A DNA stretch of 12,873 nt from JASUTC01 sp035447925 (GTDB taxonomy: Bacteria; Thermotogota; Thermotogae; MWEM01). Positions 2,972 to 11,421 of the stretch are shown here, one piece after another; positions within the stretch are counted from its first letter, which is position 1; the number at the start of each line of letters is the position of its first letter. The position numbers and the translations under genes were made by a program. The notes under the pieces are model-generated. The model was not told the DNA's origin and did not search any database. It saw only the letters and a list, made by a program, of their open reading frames with translations. The stretch lies in the NCBI GenBank assembly GCA_035447925.1, contig DAOTHY010000058.1, forward strand, positions 1 to 12,873, written 5' to 3'.

Positions 2972-5428
2972 ATGAAGTATAAAGCAATCATCATCGGCAT
3001 GACAATAGCCCTTTTGCTTTTCTTGTTTCTTTTTTATATTCAGGATTGGGCCAGTGATATCCCAGGAACTCATCTTGGTGGACAATGGTCGTTGGAAATG
3101 ATTCAAGAAAATTCACCAATGAATGGGAGCGAAATACAAACCGTTGAAGTTCCTTATCACGCCTTTACTGATCAATCTTCTTATGCAAAATTCACAAAGG
3201 AGTTTAACGGGTCTTATCAATATCTTGTATTACCCTTTATTTCTTCAAACGGGTATAAAGTCTGGTTAAACGATACGCTCATTGCCCAAATAGGNNNNNN
3301 NNNNNNNNNNNNNNNNNNNNNNNNNNNNNNNNNNNNNNNNNNNNNNNNNNNNNNNNNNNNNNNNNNNNNNNNNNNNNNNNNNNNNNNNNNNNNNCTTTTC
3401 TTTTATTTAGGATTCTGTATGTTTTTATCCGGTCTTTACATCTTTGAAGAGCGTTACAGAATCACCACCGGCAGCATAGAGACGCTCCTGTTGATAAGAA
3501 AAATCGCTTCCGGGGCAGGCTTTTTCGCTACATGGTTTATGCTGGCAGCAATGGAAATGTATACCACAGAAAGGTTAAAAATATCAAAACTGATTCTCAT
3601 CGCAACAACCATTGTCGTGTTGTTTGGATTTCTACAACCTGATCTTTACTCATTTTCCAATTGGGTGGCGCAATCAACGGTCTTAAATGTCATCACCATC
3701 TTAACGGCTGCGACTTTGCTTGCCCTGAGACCTCAGGGAAAAGAATGGCTGATTGCCCCTATCTTCTTTTTATGTCTGACCTTTATTCATTATCTTATCA
3801 CCTGGCATTTATTGAGGGTGATAGGGCCAAACCTTTCGCACATCGGTTTGATATTCGGTAGTGTCGGCTTTGGACTAATCCTAATCGTCCATTTCAAAGC
3901 CCTTGTAAAAGACAACTATTTAATGGAAAAAAGAAATGATGAACTGGAATTCCAAAAAAACGAAGCCGTAAAATTGGCTGAAATGAAATCAGAAATCGTC
4001 GCACAGACAAGCCACGAGATCAGAAACCCGCTGATGGGGATTATGGGAATGGCAGATACCTTGCTTCAAAAAAACCCGGATGAGGAAACTCGTCAGGCCA
4101 TATATACCATCAAAACTTGTTCCATTAACCTTCAAGAGATATTGAATGACATACTGGATGCGGCAAAAATTGAAGCAGGCAAATTCGTTCTTCATCCTTC
4201 AACTTTTTCCCTGACCGATTTTTTGGATGACTATGATCATACTTATACCGCCTTGACAGCACAAAAGGGACTCTTGTGGAAAATCCAAATAGACAAAAAC
4301 TGTCCACCATTCGTCAAGACCGATCAATTGCGTTTAAGCCAAATTTTAAATAACCTTTTGTCTAATGCGATTAAATTTACACATCAAGGCATGGTTTCAC
4401 TGCATGTTCATACCGCATTAAACCGCCTTGTCTTTGATGTAATTGACACAGGCACGGGAATTGATAAAGCGTTGCAGCAACAAATCTTTGATCCTTATGC
4501 ACAATTGGAGAACAGCCGTTTGGTGACGGGAACGGGGCTTGGATTATCAATTGTAAAGAAGTTGGTCCAGATCTTTGAAGGGGATTTAAACTTAACAAGC
4601 GAAAAGGAAAAAGGCAGCACGTTCACTGTGAGTATTCCTTTTGAATCTGTCCATATAAAACCGAGTCTGTTTCAAACGCAATCAATGTCAAATAAGCACT
4701 TACTGATTGCAGATGATAACGCCATCAACGTGGAAGTGTTGAAGAATTACTTATCCGATATGGGCTTTCACCATGTTGACAGCGCTTATAATGGCCTTCA
4801 AGCTTTTGAAAGCATTAAAAATCATCATTATGATCTGGTTCTGATGGATATTCATATGCCTGAAATGAAAGGAACGGAGATCATTGAACGGATCAAACAG
4901 AATCAGGATGCGAAGAACACCGTTTTCATCGCCATAACGGGCATGAATATAACAGAAAATGCAATCAAATTAAAGGCAGCCGGATTTAAAGATGTGCTGA
5001 GTAAACCGGTCTCAAAAAAACAATTAGTCAACCTGATCAAATCCCTTTTTTCAGAAGAATCTTCCAATGAACAGTATAAAATTCCCGATGAAATCATGCA
5101 AAAACTCATTTGTGCACATTTAGACGAAGATACCATCAAACTCATCATTGGAGAATTTATCAAAGAAGTGCCACCCACGTTGAAAAAGATTCAGGAAGGC
5201 CTTCACCATTCTGATTTTGATCAGATCTATGAAGGCACGCATTACCTAAAATCTTCTTTGGATTATTTGGGTAGTGAACTAATTTTAAAACAACGTCAAA
5301 TCATTGAAAATGCCGCCAAACAAAAAGATCAAGAACAAATCCTGAAAACCTTCAGCCCATTTGAACTAGCGATCCGGGAACTGATGTCTGTGTATCAGGC
5401 TTATCTTGACACGTATCCCGATAGATAA
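2972..5428 (+). CDS. Hybrid sensor histidine kinase with receiver and HPt domains (interrupted by assembly gap)
   Basis: A membrane sensor kinase that would autophosphorylate on His and pass the phosphate His-Asp-His to a separate regulator. The ATG follows AGGAAGTAGG. Order: signal anchor (residues 4-22); extracytoplasmic domain from about 30, cut by the gap; six membrane helices after the gap, with a first one probably lost in it, like a 7TMR-DISM sensor; HisKA with SHEIRNPLMG (His348 as numbered through the Ns); HATPase with NNLLSNAIKFT (N box), DTGTGI (G1) and GTGLGLSIVKKL (G2); receiver with ADDNAIN, LVLMDIHMP (Asp626) and LSKPVS; HPt with GTHYLKSS (His757). All catalytic residues are present. 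Numbering assumes 100 gap bases; the frame match across the gap is not evidence of true length. No response regulator lies nearby. Confidence 0.92.
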   Translation: MKYKAIIIGMTIALLLFLFLFYIQDWASDIPGTHLGGQWSLEMIQENSPMNGSEIQTVEVPYHAFTDQSSYAKFTKEFNGSYQYLVLPFISSNGYKVWLNDTLIAQIXXXXXXXXXXXXXXXXXXXXXXXXXXXXXXXXXXLFFYLGFCMFLSGLYIFEERYRITTGSIETLLLIRKIASGAGFFATWFMLAAMEMYTTERLKISKLILIATTIVVLFGFLQPDLYSFSNWVAQSTVLNVITILTAATLLALRPQGKEWLIAPIFFLCLTFIHYLITWHLLRVIGPNLSHIGLIFGSVGFGLILIVHFKALVKDNYLMEKRNDELEFQKNEAVKLAEMKSEIVAQTSHEIRNPLMGIMGMADTLLQKNPDEETRQAIYTIKTCSINLQEILNDILDAAKIEAGKFVLHPSTFSLTDFLDDYDHTYTALTAQKGLLWKIQIDKNCPPFVKTDQLRLSQILNNLLSNAIKFTHQGMVSLHVHTALNRLVFDVIDTGTGIDKALQQQIFDPYAQLENSRLVTGTGLGLSIVKKLVQIFEGDLNLTSEKEKGSTFTVSIPFESVHIKPSLFQTQSMSNKHLLIADDNAINVEVLKNYLSDMGFHHVDSAYNGLQAFESIKNHHYDLVLMDIHMPEMKGTEIIERIKQNQDAKNTVFIAITGMNITENAIKLKAAGFKDVLSKPVSKKQLVNLIKSLFSEESSNEQYKIPDEIMQKLICAHLDEDTIKLIIGEFIKEVPPTLKKIQEGLHHSDFDQIYEGTHYLKSSLDYLGSELILKQRQIIENAAKQKDQEQILKTFSPFELAIRELMSVYQAYLDTYPDR
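3295..3394. other. Assembly gap (100 N) inside the histidine kinase gene
   Basis: Exactly 100 N, a usual placeholder length for a scaffold join. The sensor domain before it (about 80 residues) and the membrane domain after it (six helices) are both short for a 7TMR-type kinase, so the real missing sequence is probably longer than 100 bases. Confidence 0.95.
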
Positions 5429-5463
5429 ACGCTTTTTGGAGGGAAAAAAGGTCCGTTTATTTT
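5426..5463. terminator. Probable terminator between the converging kinase and lipoprotein genes
   Basis: TAAACG (5426-5431) pairs with CGTTTA (5454-5459), enclosing an inner CTTTTT/AAAAAG pairing with loop GGAGGG and a three-base bulge, followed by TTTTC. It starts at the last codon of the kinase and ends ten bases before the lipoprotein stop. It is AT-rich and weaker than the peptide-cluster terminators; it could serve either strand. Confidence 0.5.
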
Positions 5464-5472
5464 CAGGGCATT

Positions 5473-5859
5473 TCACATAATCAATTGCCATTCGCCGATA
5501 CTAAGATCGCCGATATGATAGGTCTTACCGTTTACCCAGGGGATATCATGGGTTTCAACCCCGCCGATTTCTTCCACCCAAAAATGGTTCAGTCCTCCTA
5601 TATTGGCGGTGAAAAGCAAATAGTATCCTTCAGCCTGCTCAAGTGTTACCTTTGTTGTTCCTCCCGTCTGCATGGGAACACCACTGTAAATCTTAAGTCC
5701 CTGCCCGGATGCATTAAAAATCGAGAAAAAAATCGTGCCGGTATGATCGTTGACTATCTGGATAAAGACTTCGACCAACCCCGAACAACTGCATAGCATC
5801 ATAACAAGCACCAGTAACAAAGAAACAAAAACAGTGAACCGGACTCTTTTGCCAAACAT
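5473..5859 (-). CDS. Small lipoprotein of unknown function
   Basis: A 128-residue protein. The chosen ATG lies eight bases after AGGAG (complement of 5868-5872); upstream GTG and ATG codons in the same frame are too close to that site. The N-terminus is a lipoprotein signal: basic MFGKRVR, a hydrophobic core SLLLVLVMML, and lipobox LCSC with the modified cysteine at position 25. The mature part (about 104 residues) is rich in Gly, Thr, Ile and aromatic residues with alternating patterns (for example GTIFFSIFNASG and GYYLLFTANIGG), suggesting a beta-sandwich on the outer face of the membrane. No family was recognised. It converges on the kinase gene and is divergent from the acetyltransferase at 5995, with an extended -10 promoter at 5888-5896. 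Confidence 0.78.
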   Translation of the reverse strand: MFGKRVRFTVFVSLLLVLVMMLCSCSGLVEVFIQIVNDHTGTIFFSIFNASGQGLKIYSGVPMQTGGTTKVTLEQAEGYYLLFTANIGGLNHFWVEEIGGVETHDIPWVNGKTYHIGDLSIGEWQLIM

Positions 5860-5887
5860 ATTCATCACTCCTCTTATGGAATATTGT

Positions 5888-5896
5888 ATTATACCA
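5888..5896 (-). promoter_or_regulatory. Extended -10 promoter for the lipoprotein gene
   Basis: On the minus strand TGGTATAAT: a perfect -10 (complement of 5888-5893) with the extended TG. The -35 box is weak (TTCATG at 17 bases). The start of the RNA would be near 5881, about 20 bases before the ribosome site and ATG at 5859. Confidence 0.65.
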
Positions 5897-5906
5897 CTTC
5901 AAATTT

Positions 5907-5934
5907 TTGTCATGAATACACGTTGTGTTATGAT
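5907..5934 (+). promoter_or_regulatory. Sigma-A-type promoter for the acetyltransferase-phosphotransferase pair
   Basis: TTGTCA (5907-5912), 16-base spacer, TATGAT (5929-5934), with an extended TG at 5926-5927. It points away from the lipoprotein promoter, and the two occupy the same short region. Confidence 0.7.
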
Positions 5935-5994
5935 TTAATGGCTGGATTCAAACACTCAAAATATTAAAGCGATCAAACAGGAGTTGAGCAGTTC

Positions 5995-6519
5995 GTGGAA
6001 ATAATGATTAGACCAGTGAAATCCGATGATATGGAAAGATTAACAGCATTCTTTACGGAGGTCATTTCTCACACCTTTTTTTCTGAAGGATTATACTATT
6101 TGCATGATGACATCACAGATGAAATAAAAGACAAGCTGGAAAAGGCAATGCATTCACTCACAGAGAAGCCGGCTATTCAATTCTTCATAGCTGAAGCGGA
6201 TGATATGATCATTGGAACCGTCAGTATCAACCCCAGAGGCGCATTTTCAAAAAAACACCTGCCCATTGGCTCACAAGAAGTTCCGGAAATCGCCAGTCTG
6301 TATATCAAGCCAACGTATCAGTCAATGGGAATTGGCAAAAGATTACTCCATCATGCCAAATTGACGCTTCAAGAACAAGGATATCAGTTCTTTATTCTTG
6401 ACAGTGGCTACAAACAGGCGCAGAAAATCTGGCGGCATCTGCTTGGAGCGCCCGAAAAAATCTTGAAAAATTTCTGGGGGAGCTCAAATGATCATATGTT
6501 CTGGTATCAACAATTATGA
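5995..6519 (+). CDS. GNAT family N-acetyltransferase
   Basis: A 174-residue acetyl-CoA-dependent N-acetyltransferase. The N-terminus reads as the usual first GNAT strand (MIRPVKSDDMERLTAFF). The core is EIASLYIKPTYQSMGIGKRLLHHAKLTL in two parts: a beta-4 strand (EIASLYIKP) and the acetyl-CoA loop (QSMGIGKRLL, where Q replaces the more usual R). GTG is the likely start, with AGGAG 11 bases before it; the spacing is long, and the ATG nine bases further on is a possible alternative. The substrate is not identifiable. It is followed after 53 bases by a kinase-like gene in the same direction; acetyltransferase plus phosphotransferase pairs occur in resistance settings, but here that would only be a guess. 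Confidence 0.85.
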   Translation: MEIMIRPVKSDDMERLTAFFTEVISHTFFSEGLYYLHDDITDEIKDKLEKAMHSLTEKPAIQFFIAEADDMIIGTVSINPRGAFSKKHLPIGSQEVPEIASLYIKPTYQSMGIGKRLLHHAKLTLQEQGYQFFILDSGYKQAQKIWRHLLGAPEKILKNFWGSSNDHMFWYQQL

Positions 6520-6572
6520 TCGACCCTATCATTTGAACCCGATTCATAGTATATGAAAGTGAGGCTATAATC

Positions 6573-7553
6573 ATGATGAAACTCACAACCATGAAAAAGG
6601 TTGTCGATACCTTGACAAAAGACTGGAAAAGCCCCCTTGCGGATCAAATCCTCGAAAATTGGAACAGTGATCCAAAAAGTCTGATCTACATTCGCTCCAG
6701 CGCCAATTTTGTTTTCAGGTTTACTGAAAATGGGCGGCTGCGTTATCTGAGATTCAACAGCACAAATGAAAGAACCGTTGAGGAAACCGAAAATGAAATG
6801 GAAATTCTGTGTTTTTTAAAAGACAAAACTCCCAATGTTGTCCAGCCCGTCTTGTCCAAAAACAAACGCTATGTTGAATTGGTAAAGACTGAAACGGATG
6901 ATTATATCGCCGTTGTTTTCCAAGGCTATGACGGGAAGATGTACGAAGTGGAAGATCTCAACAACGAACAGTTTTTTTCATGGGGGCAAGCACTGGGTAA
7001 CCTCCACAAAGCGATAGATCAAATACCCGCACAGCTGCTTGCAAAGAGAAAAAATTGGCGGGATCACCTGGAATGGATCAAACGGCAAATTCCCGAAAAC
7101 GATCAGGCACTTCACAAAGCCGTTGTATCGGTTGAAAAACATGCGGAATCATTGAAGGGAAAAACCGGCTTAATCCACTATGATTTTGAATTGGATAATC
7201 TGCATTGGTATCCTGATTCGATAAAAATATTTGACTTTGATGACAGCGCCATTTACTGGTATGGCGCTGATATTGCCTATGCCCTTCGAGAGCTGTTTGA
7301 TGGCTGCATTGACACCGAAAACCCTCACTTCAAACAATTTATGGCAGGATATGAATCGGAATTTGAAGTGGATGAAATCCTGATTCAGGATTTGCATACA
7401 TTCATGAAACTTCATAACTTGTATTCCCATCAGAGAATAAGCAGAAGTTTGGACTATACAGTTCATGAGAATAGTCCGGATTGGATTAAAGTATTAACCG
7501 AGAAATTGACAAAATACCTTCATTCATTAGAGACGTCTATTTTGAAAAATTAG
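6573..7553 (+). CDS. APH / choline-kinase-like phosphotransferase
   Basis: A 326-residue protein with the protein-kinase-like fold of aminoglycoside phosphotransferases, homoserine kinases and CotS-type proteins. The N-lobe includes YIRSSANFVFRFTENG (nucleotide loop and strands) and a likely ion-pair Glu in the ETENEMEIL helix. The catalytic loop is HYDFELDN (His202, Asp204, Asn209) and the metal-binding motif is IFDFDDS (Asp221); both are complete, so it should be an active ATP-dependent kinase. The C-terminal part is helical (LHNLYSHQRISR), as in small-molecule kinases. ATG follows GAGG with eight bases between. The substrate is unknown; calling it a resistance enzyme would go beyond the evidence. 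The downstream end is close to an assembly gap and its terminator is not seen. Confidence 0.85.
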   Translation: MMKLTTMKKVVDTLTKDWKSPLADQILENWNSDPKSLIYIRSSANFVFRFTENGRLRYLRFNSTNERTVEETENEMEILCFLKDKTPNVVQPVLSKNKRYVELVKTETDDYIAVVFQGYDGKMYEVEDLNNEQFFSWGQALGNLHKAIDQIPAQLLAKRKNWRDHLEWIKRQIPENDQALHKAVVSVEKHAESLKGKTGLIHYDFELDNLHWYPDSIKIFDFDDSAIYWYGADIAYALRELFDGCIDTENPHFKQFMAGYESEFEVDEILIQDLHTFMKLHNLYSHQRISRSLDYTVHENSPDWIKVLTEKLTKYLHSLETSILKN

Positions 7554-7560
7554 GAAAATT

Positions 7561-7660
7561 NNNNNNNNNNNNNNNNNNNNNNNNNNNNNNNNNNNNNNNN
7601 NNNNNNNNNNNNNNNNNNNNNNNNNNNNNNNNNNNNNNNNNNNNNNNNNNNNNNNNNNNN
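7561..7660. other. Assembly gap (100 N) between converging genes
   Basis: Exactly 100 N between the phosphotransferase gene and the last exporter permease. The true length and content are unknown; terminators for both transcripts, or even other genes, could be here. Linkage across it depends on the scaffold being right. Confidence 0.95.
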
Positions 7661-7666
7661 CCCTAT

Positions 7667-8677
7667 TCAGTTAAATCCCTTTCGGATTTTCGGCAAGGAG
7701 ATCAGAAAGATCCCAAGTATCAAGCCGATGATAATCAGCGTACAGAGCAAAACTTGCGGCCATTGAGTCGTTTTTGAAAGAATCATGTCGTTGGCTTTGT
7801 AAGCCCAATAAAATGGACTCCAGTACAAGGTCCATTGCCATTGATCTGCCAACAGTTCATATCCCACAACTGACAAGACAATGGGAAACATTACCAGTTT
7901 CACACCACCGGCTGCTTCCATCACATCTTTGGAGTTCAGACCTTGCAGAAACCCTACGATTAGGCTCAGGAGCATCGCAGTGAAACCCACCAACAAGATC
8001 AAGCCCCAGTTGATATCATAATAGCCTGTAATGAGTAATGATAAAATAATACTGACCATGACAACCGTTCCACCCAGCAGACTTTTACCGAATACAAATC
8101 CCGTTTGAGAAATAGGAGTTACATTGACGGCGCTGATGGTTTTTTCCACCTTTTCTTCCACGATGGTAATGGCGATGAGCATGCCTGAGAGCATGACGGA
8201 CAGCAGTATCAGCATGTTCACCAATTTTGCCTTCAATGGGGGAACATTGTAACCGAATGAATAGATTTCGGCTTTGGTGGTCTCTCCTGTTGAATCAATC
8301 TCGTACAGGGCATTCAAGGCTAAAATGTATTCTTTAATGACCAGGTTTTCATCGCCTTGAAAAAGTAGTTCATAACGGCGAGAATTGTCTGGAAGGGGGA
8401 TAATCCCGCCGATGTCATCACGCTTGAGAATGCGTCTTTCCAATTCATCCATCGTTTGAAAGACCTCCACTTTGGCAAAGCGTTTCATGAAATCGATGTG
8501 TTCGGGTTGGTCTGTGTTCAATAGGGCTACTTTTACCCCGGTGTCGTTCAATCCGGGAGCCAGGAGTGTGATCCCAACCGCCAGTAGAATAGGGATGATC
8601 ATGATATACATGGCCATGGCATCTCTGGATGAAGACAGGATATCCCTTGAAAAGATGGTCAAAATCTTTTTAATCAT
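7667..8677 (-). CDS. ABC-2 type transporter permease (second subunit)
   Basis: About 336 residues. One N-terminal membrane helix (YIMIIPILLAVGITLLAP) is followed by an outer domain of roughly 140 residues and then five or six membrane helices (from KLVNMLILLSVMLSGMLIAI onward), the usual topology of ABC-2 exporter permeases of the NatB/YhfX-like drug or lipid efflux type. The motif EEKVEKTISAVNVTPIS after the second helix is the typical cytoplasmic coupling segment (E-K-x-x-T-x-x-x-L/V-x-x-x-P). Three ATG codons stand in a row; AGGAGG (complement of 8686-8691) is best spaced for the third (eight bases), giving MIKKIL. That site overlaps the stop codon of the preceding permease. The pair probably forms a heterodimer with the ATPase. 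The substrate is unknown. Confidence 0.88.
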   Translation of the reverse strand: MIKKILTIFSRDILSSSRDAMAMYIMIIPILLAVGITLLAPGLNDTGVKVALLNTDQPEHIDFMKRFAKVEVFQTMDELERRILKRDDIGGIIPLPDNSRRYELLFQGDENLVIKEYILALNALYEIDSTGETTKAEIYSFGYNVPPLKAKLVNMLILLSVMLSGMLIAITIVEEKVEKTISAVNVTPISQTGFVFGKSLLGGTVVMVSIILSLLITGYYDINWGLILLVGFTAMLLSLIVGFLQGLNSKDVMEAAGGVKLVMFPIVLSVVGYELLADQWQWTLYWSPFYWAYKANDMILSKTTQWPQVLLCTLIIIGLILGIFLISLPKIRKGFN

Positions 8678-8689
8678 CATCATCGCCTC

Positions 8690-9880
8690 CTAAACCGTTA
8701 AGGTTTTTGACAGTCGTTTTTGCGTAACCCACAACAGGATTATCCCCGCCAGTAGAAACACCAGTGAATAGATCCACACATAACCGGTATGGCTCACATT
8801 CAACAGAATGTCCTTAAAGCCCATCAGAACCGGATAGGTGGGGAAGACTCTCAGGAAAACCGGATCAAATCCCGGAATCAGGTATGAAAATGCCGGTACC
8901 ATCAAGATAACCATCACCAGATACAGCATACCGAAGGCCTTATCAAAGGCATCGTAAAAGGTTGAGATCAACAAGCCCAGCTGGGAAAAGGCGAAAGTGG
9001 TCACCAGCAGGAAAATATACAAAAGAGTATAATTGGCCTTTGCACCCATCACCGGTATGGTAACGATGCTGGTCGAAATTAGTACCGTGGTCAGGATCAC
9101 GCCGGTTTTACTCAACAGGTAGGTGCTGATCGAGGATGGTGTGACGGCAAAGGCTTTGATCACCCCTTCGTCTTTATCCAGAAAGATGTAGGCCATGACG
9201 ATGAAAAAACCCATGAGAGAACCGGCAAATGTGATAAAAATGGGAAGAATATTCTCCCTGCTGTTCAACGTGGCGCCCGATTCCAGTTCTCGGATCTGTT
9301 GATGATCCATTTGTGTCTGTAAAAGTGTGCTTTTTTCATCGTGTATCACATAAAGCAGATTTACCAAACGCTCTGTTTCATAGCCTTGCAGATAGTATTC
9401 ATACGAAATTTGGCCTTTTTCATTCATTTTGACGACTGCACCCAGTTGCCTTTCCTGAAAAGCCAATCGAATCATGTCTTCTTTGTTGTCGGTGACGTAG
9501 ACGGTTTTCAGCAAATCGCCGGTTTCAGGGTCAATATTTTCAAGGATTTTGACAGTAATCTGTTTTTTATCATTATAAATCAACTGTTCACTTGAACCGG
9601 TTTGATCGTTGATCACTTGGAATTCTGAAGGATTAAGCATAAACTTCTTTTGTTGGCCCATGCGCAGACTTCCATCAGAAATGCCTCGGTTCGTCATTAT
9701 GTTGAACATGAAAGGGGTCATATCGTAATACATCAATTGTTTTTCATTTGATTGAGGGTGTTCTTTCACAAAAAAAAGTAAGATGACCACCATAATCACA
9801 GCAATGAAAATCTCGATGTAAAAATAAAATCCCCTCCCTGCTATTTTCATTTCTTTTAGATAACTACTCCACCACTTCAT
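8690..9880 (-). CDS. ABC-2 type transporter permease (first subunit)
   Basis: About 396 residues, with an N-terminal helix (FYFYIEIFIAVIMVVILLFF), a large outer domain of about 180 residues, and a C-terminal block of membrane helices (IFITFAGSLMGFFIVMAYIF onward) containing the coupling segment DKDEGVIKAFAVTPSS. The start ATG is taken at 9880, one base after the ATPase stop and about ten bases after AAGGGGG; a TTG three codons upstream overlaps the ATPase end and is too close to that site. It is a paralogue in layout of the next permease, though with little obvious sequence likeness, so the pair is probably a heterodimer. The operon order regulator-ATPase-permease-permease is that of self-regulated efflux systems. 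Confidence 0.88.
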   Translation of the reverse strand: MKWWSSYLKEMKIAGRGFYFYIEIFIAVIMVVILLFFVKEHPQSNEKQLMYYDMTPFMFNIMTNRGISDGSLRMGQQKKFMLNPSEFQVINDQTGSSEQLIYNDKKQITVKILENIDPETGDLLKTVYVTDNKEDMIRLAFQERQLGAVVKMNEKGQISYEYYLQGYETERLVNLLYVIHDEKSTLLQTQMDHQQIRELESGATLNSRENILPIFITFAGSLMGFFIVMAYIFLDKDEGVIKAFAVTPSSISTYLLSKTGVILTTVLISTSIVTIPVMGAKANYTLLYIFLLVTTFAFSQLGLLISTFYDAFDKAFGMLYLVMVILMVPAFSYLIPGFDPVFLRVFPTYPVLMGFKDILLNVSHTGYVWIYSLVFLLAGIILLWVTQKRLSKTLTV

Positions 9881-9881
9881 T

Positions 9882-10736
9882 TTAAACAAGCCCCCTTCCC
9901 GTGACCTGAATAAAGATCTCCTCCAGGGTTGCCTCCTTTGTGTGCATTGTGATTACTTCATGGGTTTTGACAATCTCCCCAATGCGCTTTCTATCAGCTT
10001 CATCAACTGTTTTGAGTGTTTCTTTTTTCGCTTCACCTTGGTTGAGATACTCGATTTCAACCAGTTTCTTTCCATATTGGAGTTTCAAATTCTTGGGTGT
10101 GTCGATGAGTTTGATCTCACCATCGATGATGAACGCCACCCGATCGCATAATTCTTCGGCGATGTACATGTTGTGGGTGGTGAGAAAAGCGGTTACCCCC
10201 TTGGAAGTCTGCGCTTTAATGATGTCTTTGATAGTGGCAGCGATAGCTGGGTCCAGACCGGTTGTGGGTTCATCCAGAAACCACAGTTCCGGGTTGTTGA
10301 TCATGGAACGGGCAAAGGTGAGCCGATGTTTCATCCCTTTGGAAAAGGTTCCCGCCCTTTCATTTTCTTTTCCCGTCAGTCCCACCATTTTTAACAGTTC
10401 ATCCGGTTCCCGTGTGGGTACATCAAACAGTTTGGCGTAGAACTGAAGGTTTTCCTTGGCAGTGAGTTTACTGTAGACATTGGACTGTTCAAAGGAAACT
10501 CCAATTTTATTGAATCGACGGTTGTCAAGCTTGTGCAAATCATATCCAGCGACCACCACATTACCCTTCTGCAAAGGCAGTAACCCCGTTAATACCCCTT
10601 GAGTTGTTGATTTTCCCGCACCGGATGGACCTAAAAACCCGAAAATCTCTCCCTTTCCCACTTCAAAACTGATATCCTTGACGGCATAGCGATCATCGTT
10701 TGTATACGAATGATACAGGTTTTGAACATGAATCAT
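9882..10736 (-). CDS. ABC transporter ATP-binding protein
   Basis: A 284-residue ATPase with all motifs: Walker A GPSGAGKST (residues 36-44), Q-loop FEQSN (Gln84), signature FSKGMKHRL (131-139; SKGM replaces SGGQ, as is common among ABC-2 exporter ATPases), Walker B LWFLDEP (Asp155, Glu156) and H-loop TTH (His188). A C-terminal extension of about 70 residues ends with EATLEEIFIQVTGRGLV, typical of the drug/lipid exporter subfamily (CcmA/YhaQ-like). It powers export through the two permeases downstream. The ATG is six bases after AAGGAGG, which lies in the last codons of the regulator gene, with a single base between the two genes. The stop is one base before the permease ATG, so coupling is likely throughout. 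Confidence 0.95.
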   Translation of the reverse strand: MIHVQNLYHSYTNDDRYAVKDISFEVGKGEIFGFLGPSGAGKSTTQGVLTGLLPLQKGNVVVAGYDLHKLDNRRFNKIGVSFEQSNVYSKLTAKENLQFYAKLFDVPTREPDELLKMVGLTGKENERAGTFSKGMKHRLTFARSMINNPELWFLDEPTTGLDPAIAATIKDIIKAQTSKGVTAFLTTHNMYIAEELCDRVAFIIDGEIKLIDTPKNLKLQYGKKLVEIEYLNQGEAKKETLKTVDEADRKRIGEIVKTHEVITMHTKEATLEEIFIQVTGRGLV

Positions 10737-10737
10737 G

Positions 10738-11373
10738 TTAATCCTCCTTATCTGTTGATGGCTTGTAAAATGCCTTTTTTAATATTCCAAGATACGATTC
10801 CATACTCTTGTAAAGTACATCCATATCAACGCTTTCTCCAGTCAGCTTTAATCGTTCAACCGGCGCTTCGCCAATCTTTTCCAAAGTCCACTGAATAATG
10901 TGAACGGCCTTTTCTATATCCACATCCTCTTTAAAAAGAGAAAAATCAACATTTTCTTGGTAGGCTTTTTGCATCAGCTCTGAGAGAATCCCTTCATAGC
11001 GCTGTTTCAACTGCTCAATCGATCCGTTTTTCAGCAGCGCCAGTGAAAAGTCGTAAAGATACGGATGTTGGTTCATCATTCTGATCTTGACCATGGCGAT
11101 ATCTTTCAGGCGATCAAACAAATCCGGACAAGTCCAGTTCACATCCCGTTGAATCGCATCCGTCAGCTTTTCAATCACATAGGCTTCTAAATGGTCATAT
11201 AACGCCTGTTTGCTGTTAAAATAGTGAAACAACAACCCTTTGGAAATCCCGGCCTTTTTCACTATGGCGTTTGTGGAGGCCTTCTCAAAACTGTTCTTAC
11301 TGAACTCTTCCAAGGCACTGTTTATAATCTTGTCTCTTTTTTCCGGATCCATATTTCTCAAAATCTCTTCCAT
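10738..11373 (-). CDS. TetR family transcriptional regulator
   Basis: About 211 residues. The open frame extends further upstream, but GGAGGT (complement of 11381-11386) is seven bases before the ATG at 11373 (MEEILRNMDPEKRDKI), and the operator and promoter overlap the longer versions, so this start is preferred. The N-terminal helix-turn-helix reads TNAIVKKAGISKGLLFHYF followed by NSKQALYDHL, the standard TetR DNA-binding domain (about residues 10-60). The C-terminal part is all helical and would bind a ligand and dimerise; the ligand is unknown. It is first in the exporter operon and sits next to two perfect palindromes in its own promoter, so it probably represses its own operon and lets go when the exported compound is present. 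It may also act on the divergent DUF2804 operon. Confidence 0.92.
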   Translation of the reverse strand: MEEILRNMDPEKRDKIINSALEEFSKNSFEKASTNAIVKKAGISKGLLFHYFNSKQALYDHLEAYVIEKLTDAIQRDVNWTCPDLFDRLKDIAMVKIRMMNQHPYLYDFSLALLKNGSIEQLKQRYEGILSELMQKAYQENVDFSLFKEDVDIEKAVHIIQWTLEKIGEAPVERLKLTGESVDMDVLYKSMESYLGILKKAFYKPSTDKED

Positions 11374-11400
11374 ATGCATCACCTCCAACATTGCACCATG

Positions 11401-11417
11401 TTGACCACTATGGTCAA
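11401..11417. promoter_or_regulatory. Operator 1, TetR-type palindrome
   Basis: TTGACC ACTAT GGTCAA: perfect six-base arms around a five-base spacer. It lies just past the -10 of the tetR promoter, over the likely RNA start, and 28 bases upstream of the ATG at 11373. Same arms and spacing as operator 2. Confidence 0.85.
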
Positions 11418-11421
11418 TGAT

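Noticed and set aside
2831..3106. Minus-strand ORF of about 91 codons overlapping the start of the kinase
   Set aside because: It covers the kinase start on the opposite strand, has no ribosome site, and its composition is that of a shadow frame.
3295..3394. Taking the kinase as a true 818-residue protein because the frame continues across the Ns
   Set aside because: A gap of exactly 100 N is a placeholder, and a one-in-three chance match of frame carries little weight.
5995..7553. Calling the acetyltransferase and phosphotransferase pair antibiotic resistance genes
   Set aside because: Both folds are widespread with many substrates and no resistance-specific signature was recognised.
9940..10440. 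Plus-strand ORF of 166 codons inside the ABC ATPase gene
   Set aside because: It is antisense to a complete ATPase with all motifs; the Ser-rich product is typical of a reverse-strand shadow.
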